A DNA stretch of 8,062 bases from the NCBI GenBank assembly GCA_013140955.1, contig JABFRY010000296.1, positions 1 to 8,062 of the forward strand. Reading direction: 5' to 3'. Each line of letters begins with the position of its first letter. Within the stretch, counting starts at the first letter, position 1. Below the pieces are notes generated by a model, which saw only the letters and a program-made list of their open reading frames with translations, did not search any database and had not been told where the DNA came from. The stretch is from Acidobacteriota bacterium. GTDB lineage: Bacteria > Acidobacteriota > Vicinamibacteria > Vicinamibacterales > UBA2999. This document shows positions 5,924-8,062 of this stretch, piece after piece. The position numbers and the translations under genes were made by a program.

Positions 5924-6292
5924 TCAGAGCACCTCGGGTGCCAGGGAGATGATTTTCATGAAGCGGCGCTCGCGCAGTTCGCGGGCCACGGGCCCGAACA
6001 CGCGGGTCCCGATCGGCTCCCCCGAATCGTTGACCAGCACGGCGGCGTTGCGGTCGAAGCGGATGTAGCTGCCGTCGCGCCGACGCTGTTCCTTGACGGT
6101 CCGCACGATGACGGCCTTCACGACCTGGCCCTTCTTCACCGTGCCGTCCGGCGTGGCTTCCTTCACCGACGCGGTCACGATGTCCCCCAGCCGCGCGTAG
6201 CGGCCGGTGGACCCGCCGATCGGGTTGATCACCGAGATCTTGCGCGCGCCGGAATTGTCGGCGACGTCGAGAACGGATCGCATCTGGATCAT
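5924..6292 (-). CDS. rplN: 50S ribosomal protein L14
   Basis: L14 lies on the subunit interface of the 50S particle, forms a bridge to 16S rRNA, and is where the silencing factor RsfS binds in bacteria. The sequence is 122 residues, the usual length. It opens MIQMRSVLDVADNSGARK, then GDIVTASVKEATPDG (36-50), VKKGQVVKAVIVRTVKE (52-68) and YIRFDRNAAVLVN (76-88). It ends with IGTRVFGPVARELR (94-107) and FMKIISLAPEVL. The ATG at 6292 has GAGGAA (6298-6303) 5 nt upstream. It follows rpsQ by 40 nt. This is one of the most conserved proteins in the window and the assignment is secure. Confidence 0.99.
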   Translation of the reverse strand: MIQMRSVLDVADNSGARKISVINPIGGSTGRYARLGDIVTASVKEATPDGTVKKGQVVKAVIVRTVKEQRRRDGSYIRFDRNAAVLVNDSGEPIGTRVFGPVARELRERRFMKIISLAPEVL

Positions 6293-6308
6293 GGCTGTTC
6301 CTCGCGGA

Positions 6309-6329
6309 TCGTGCGTGGCTGCGGCACGA
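6309..6329 (-). other. Small inverted repeat in rpsQ-rplN spacer
   Basis: TCGTGC (6309-6314) and GCACGA (6324-6329) form a perfect 6-bp stem with a 9-nt loop in the 40-nt spacer, just upstream of the rplN ribosome-binding sequence (6298-6303). There is no T-tract. This could arise by chance. Confidence 0.25.
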
Positions 6330-6332
6330 GTC

Positions 6333-6587
6333 CTAAATCTGCTGCGCCTTCTCGACCACCCGCGTCACGACCCAGCGCTTACGGCGACTGAGGGGCCGCG
6401 ACTCGGCAATCGCGACGGTGTCACCCATCCGCGCTTCGTTGTTCTCGTTGTGCGCCACGAACTTCGACGTCTTCCGCTGCGTCTTGCCGTAGACGGCGTG
6501 ACGAACCTGACGTTCGATGGCCACCACGACGGTGCGATCCATCTTGTCGCTCACGACCGTTCCGGTCAGCTGTGCCTTAGCGCTCAT
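6333..6587 (-). CDS. rpsQ: 30S ribosomal protein S17
   Basis: S17 is a primary 16S rRNA-binding protein of the 30S body with an OB-fold. The 84 residues have LTGTVVSDKMDRTVVVAIER (7-26), the basic loop HAVYGKTQRKTSKFVAHNE (30-48), and the family end GDTVAIAESRPLSRRKRW (55-72). The ATG at 6587 gives the family-typical N-terminus (SAKAQLTG). A TTG twelve codons earlier would add an unrelated peptide and is rejected. The upstream AGGG (6599-6602) is 11 nt away, a long spacing. A five-codon frame (M-T-K-S-stop, 6598-6584) lies in between and overlaps the start as ATGA. The gene starts 42 nt after the rpmC stop. Confidence 0.97.
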   Translation of the reverse strand: MSAKAQLTGTVVSDKMDRTVVVAIERQVRHAVYGKTQRKTSKFVAHNENNEARMGDTVAIAESRPLSRRKRWVVTRVVEKAQQI

Positions 6588-6629
6588 GACTTCGTCATCC
6601 CTGCCGGCAGGTGCCGGCACCAACCCGTT

Positions 6630-6821
6630 CTACTGCGCCGCCTTCTCGCGCAGAATCGTCTTGATCCTGGCCAGGTCCCGGCGCAGGCCCTTCACTTTCC
6701 CCGGCGCCTCGAGCTGGCCCATCGACTTCTGAATCCGCATGCGGAACAGCTGGTCGTCGAGCTCAGTCTCGCGCGCGCGCAATTCGTCGAGCGTCAGCTC
6801 GCGTATCTCGGTCGCCTTCAT
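6630..6821 (-). CDS. rpmC: 50S ribosomal protein L29
   Basis: L29 is a small helical protein at the tunnel exit, next to L23, where trigger factor and the signal recognition particle dock. The 63 residues are two predicted helices: MKATEIRELTLDELRARETE (1-20) continuing through LFRMRIQKSMGQLE (25-38), and KGLRRDLARIKTILREK (44-60). The start at 6821 is chosen because it gives the family N-terminus and because GGAGAGGG (6826-6833) lies just upstream. The longer reading frame to 6968 is only a shadow of rplP. The ribosome-binding sequence overlaps the rplP stop codon (TAGGAG), which points to coupled translation. Length is normal. Confidence 0.97.
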   Translation of the reverse strand: MKATEIRELTLDELRARETELDDQLFRMRIQKSMGQLEAPGKVKGLRRDLARIKTILREKAAQ

Positions 6822-6825
6822 GCCG

Positions 6826-6833
6826 CCCTCTCC
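6826..6833 (-). promoter_or_regulatory. rpmC ribosome binding site overlapping the rplP stop
   Basis: GGAGAGGG (6833 to 6826) begins at the last base of the rplP TAG and ends 4 nt before the rpmC ATG. It supports the 63-residue start of rpmC over the longer open frame. Confidence 0.6.
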
Positions 6834-7243
6834 TACCCGACCCGGGTCGCGAACTTCGTCCGGATGGGGAGCTTGGCCGACGCCAGCTCCATCGCGCGGC
6901 GCGCATCGGCCTCGTTCACGCCTTCCATCTCGAACATGATCCGGCCGGGCCTGACCACGCACACCCATTGTTCCGGCGCGCCCTTGCCCTTACCCATTCG
7001 GGTTTCCTGCGGCTTCTTCGTGATCGGCTTGTCCGGGAAGACGCGCACCCAGATCTTGCCGCCGCGCTTGATGAACCGGGTCATCGCCACACGGGCCGCC
7101 TCGATCTGGCGGTCCGTGAGCCAGCAGGGCTCGAGCGCCTTCAGGCCGTAGTCTCCGAAGGAGACATCGGACCCGCGCCAGGCCTTGCCGGCCATGCGCC
7201 CGCGCTGCTGTTTCCGGTACTTCACCTTCTTCGGCATCAACAT
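6833..7243 (-). CDS. rplP: 50S ribosomal protein L16
   Basis: L16 helps shape the A-site region of the 50S subunit and is needed for late assembly and peptidyl transfer. The 136 residues begin MLMPKKVKYRKQQRGRM, the standard start. They continue with FGDYGLKALEPCWLTDRQIE (29-48), GGKIWVRVFPDKPITKKP (61-78), RMGKGKGAPEQWV (82-94) and the end VRPGRIMFEMEGV (97-109). Arg82 in TRMGKGKG corresponds to the arginine that is hydroxylated in E. coli L16 (Arg81), by position in the motif. The ATG at 7243 has GAGGGT (7252-7257) 8 nt upstream; a second ATG two codons in is less likely given the MLMPK consensus. It follows rpsC by 40 nt. Confidence 0.98.
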   Translation of the reverse strand: MLMPKKVKYRKQQRGRMAGKAWRGSDVSFGDYGLKALEPCWLTDRQIEAARVAMTRFIKRGGKIWVRVFPDKPITKKPQETRMGKGKGAPEQWVCVVRPGRIMFEMEGVNEADARRAMELASAKLPIRTKFATRVG

Positions 7244-7283
7244 GGTCTGTTACCCTCGAACGCTTCGCAGCCTGGTCGACGCC

Positions 7284-7973
7284 TCAGCTCGCCCGCGCCG
7301 GACGACGCGGTCCGCGGTCGCGATATTCCTCGTCCCGGCCCGTGCGCGGCACCAGGCGCTCGCCCTTGTAGAGCCACACCTTGACGCCAATCTGGCCGTA
7401 GGTCGTCCTCGCCTCGGCGAATCCGTAGTCGATATCCGCGCGCAGGGTCTGGAGCGGCAGCTGGCCGTGGAGATACCACTCCGACCTCGCGATCTCGGCG
7501 CCGTTGAGGCGGCCCGACACGCGGACCTTGATGCCACGGGCCCCGAAGCGAAGCGCGGACTCCACCGCCTTGCGCATGGCGCGGCGGAACGCGACGCGCT
7601 TCTCGAGCTGCACGGCAACCGATTCGGAAATCAGCTGGGCCTCGAGCTCGGGCTTCTGGATCTCCTGGATGTTGATGAACACATCCCGGTTGGTCCGCTT
7701 CTGGACCTCCTGCTTCAGCTTGTCGACCTCGGTCCCCTTCCGGCCGATGATGATGCCCGGCCGTGAGGTGTAGATGTCGATCTTCAGCTTGTTGGCCGCG
7801 CGCTCGGTCTCGATGCGCGCCACGCCCGCGTGGGCGAACCGCTTCTTCAGGTCCTGGCGCAGCGCGAGGTCCTCGTGCAGGAGCTTCGCGTAGTCGCGAT
7901 CCGAGTACCAGCGCGAACGCCAGGTCTTGTTGAAGCCAAGCCGAAACCCGTATGGGTGAACCTTCTGGCCCAC
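7284..7973 (-). CDS. rpsC: 30S ribosomal protein S3
   Basis: S3 forms part of the mRNA entry site on the 30S head and contributes to the ribosome's helicase activity. The 229 residues start MGQKVHPYGFRLGFNKTWRS, typical of bacterial S3. The KH domain lies at about 40-110, with its RNA-binding loop IIIGRKG at 74-80. The C-terminal domain includes KVRVSGRLNGAEIARSEW (149-166) and DYGFAEARTTYGQIGVKVW (182-200). A basic tail (GPRRPARAS) ends it. The start is the GTG at 7973: GAGGAG (7981-7986) lies 7 nt upstream and the family N-terminus begins exactly there. An upstream TTG (8036) in the same frame would add 21 Arg-rich residues unlike any S3, so I reject it. Confidence 0.97.
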   Translation of the reverse strand: MGQKVHPYGFRLGFNKTWRSRWYSDRDYAKLLHEDLALRQDLKKRFAHAGVARIETERAANKLKIDIYTSRPGIIIGRKGTEVDKLKQEVQKRTNRDVFINIQEIQKPELEAQLISESVAVQLEKRVAFRRAMRKAVESALRFGARGIKVRVSGRLNGAEIARSEWYLHGQLPLQTLRADIDYGFAEARTTYGQIGVKVWLYKGERLVPRTGRDEEYRDRGPRRPARAS

Positions 7974-7980
7974 GGTCAGT

Positions 7981-7986
7981 CTCCTC
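7981..7986 (-). promoter_or_regulatory. rpsC ribosome binding site
   Basis: GAGGAG (7986 to 7981) is a strong ribosome-binding core 7 nt from the GTG at 7973 and decides the start of rpsC against the longer TTG frame. Confidence 0.65.
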
Positions 7987-8040
7987 GTTCTCTCTCTTGC
8001 CAGCCGCCGCGCCCGGGTTCCGGGCCTCGGCGGCAATCGG

Positions 8041-8062
8041 CTACGTCCTACGCGCCGGCACC
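8041..8062 (-). CDS. Probable last codons of the gene before rpsC (rplV, L22)
   Basis: In this operon rpsC normally follows rplV (L22), so the right edge should hold its 3' end. Two frames read in from the edge and stop soon: one gives Gly-Ala-Gly-Ala and TAG at 8050-8048, the other VPARRT and TAG at 8043-8041. Neither tail is long enough to recognise, and both fit the variable C-terminus of L22. The call rests on gene order alone, so no symbol is given. Confidence 0.3.

Noticed and set aside
4209..6068. A 619-codon open frame on the plus strand opposite rpsH to rplN
   Set aside because: It has the same shadow composition and runs across several antisense gene boundaries with no recognisable domain.
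6584..6598. A five-codon frame (M-T-K-S-stop) overlapping the rpsQ start as ATGA
   Set aside because: It has no spacing for a ribosome-binding sequence, since AGGG abuts its ATG, and such short frames are common by chance.
5675..7384. Further plus-strand frames of 140-310 codons opposite rplX to rpsC
   Set aside because: All overlap secure ribosomal protein genes and have no ribosome-binding site or motif of their own.
7974..8036. A 21-codon upstream extension of rpsC from a TTG
   Set aside because: The added residues are Arg-rich and unlike S3, while the GTG at 7973 has GAGGAG at good spacing and begins the family N-terminus.

Overview
This window is a stretch of the conserved bacterial ribosomal-protein superoperon (the distal S10 part, the whole spc part, then secY and adk). 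Every gene lies on the minus strand, so transcription runs from the right edge to the left edge. In that direction the order is: probable tail of rplV, rpsC, rplP, rpmC, rpsQ, rplN, rplX, rplE, rpsZ (zinc-type S14), rpsH, rplF, rplR, rpsE, rpmD, rplO, secY and adk, which runs off the left edge. This is the canonical bacterial order, with no insertion, loss or rearrangement.

The DNA is GC-rich with strong G/C bias at third codon positions. That bias also leaves very long open frames on the opposite strand, up to about 900 codons, which are shadows of the real genes. The organism is a high-GC bacterium. The SecY and ribosomal protein sequences, the GTG starts and the GC content fit an Acidobacteriota-like lineage, possibly Vicinamibacteria, but this is an impression from memory and was not tested by comparison.

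Right part (about 7284-8062): the end of the preceding gene and rpsC (S3). Centre right (5013-7243): rplP, rpmC, rpsQ, rplN, rplX and rplE, with spacers of 40 nt or less and one ATGA overlap. Centre (2027-4940): rpsZ, rpsH, rplF, rplR, rpsE, rpmD and rplO. This part includes the two longest spacers in the window: 72 nt between rplE and rpsZ, and 125 nt between rpsH and rplF. Both can fold into GC-rich hairpins on the mRNA strand. Left part (1-2003): secY, the central subunit of the protein-export channel, and the first 192 codons of adk (adenylate kinase).

The products are mostly structural parts of the 30S and 50S subunits made in stoichiometric amounts. SecY inserts and exports nascent proteins at the ribosome exit, and Adk balances adenine nucleotides. 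No promoter or intrinsic terminator is visible inside the run, so it is probably one transcription unit entered from upstream. I found no tRNA, rRNA, mobile element, CRISPR array or defence gene. The region is ordinary core genome and I see no undescribed system. The observations worth a second look are modest: a short four-cysteine lid in Adk, an apparently long TM9-TM10 loop in SecY, a 15-codon ORF bridging secY and adk, and the spacer hairpins.
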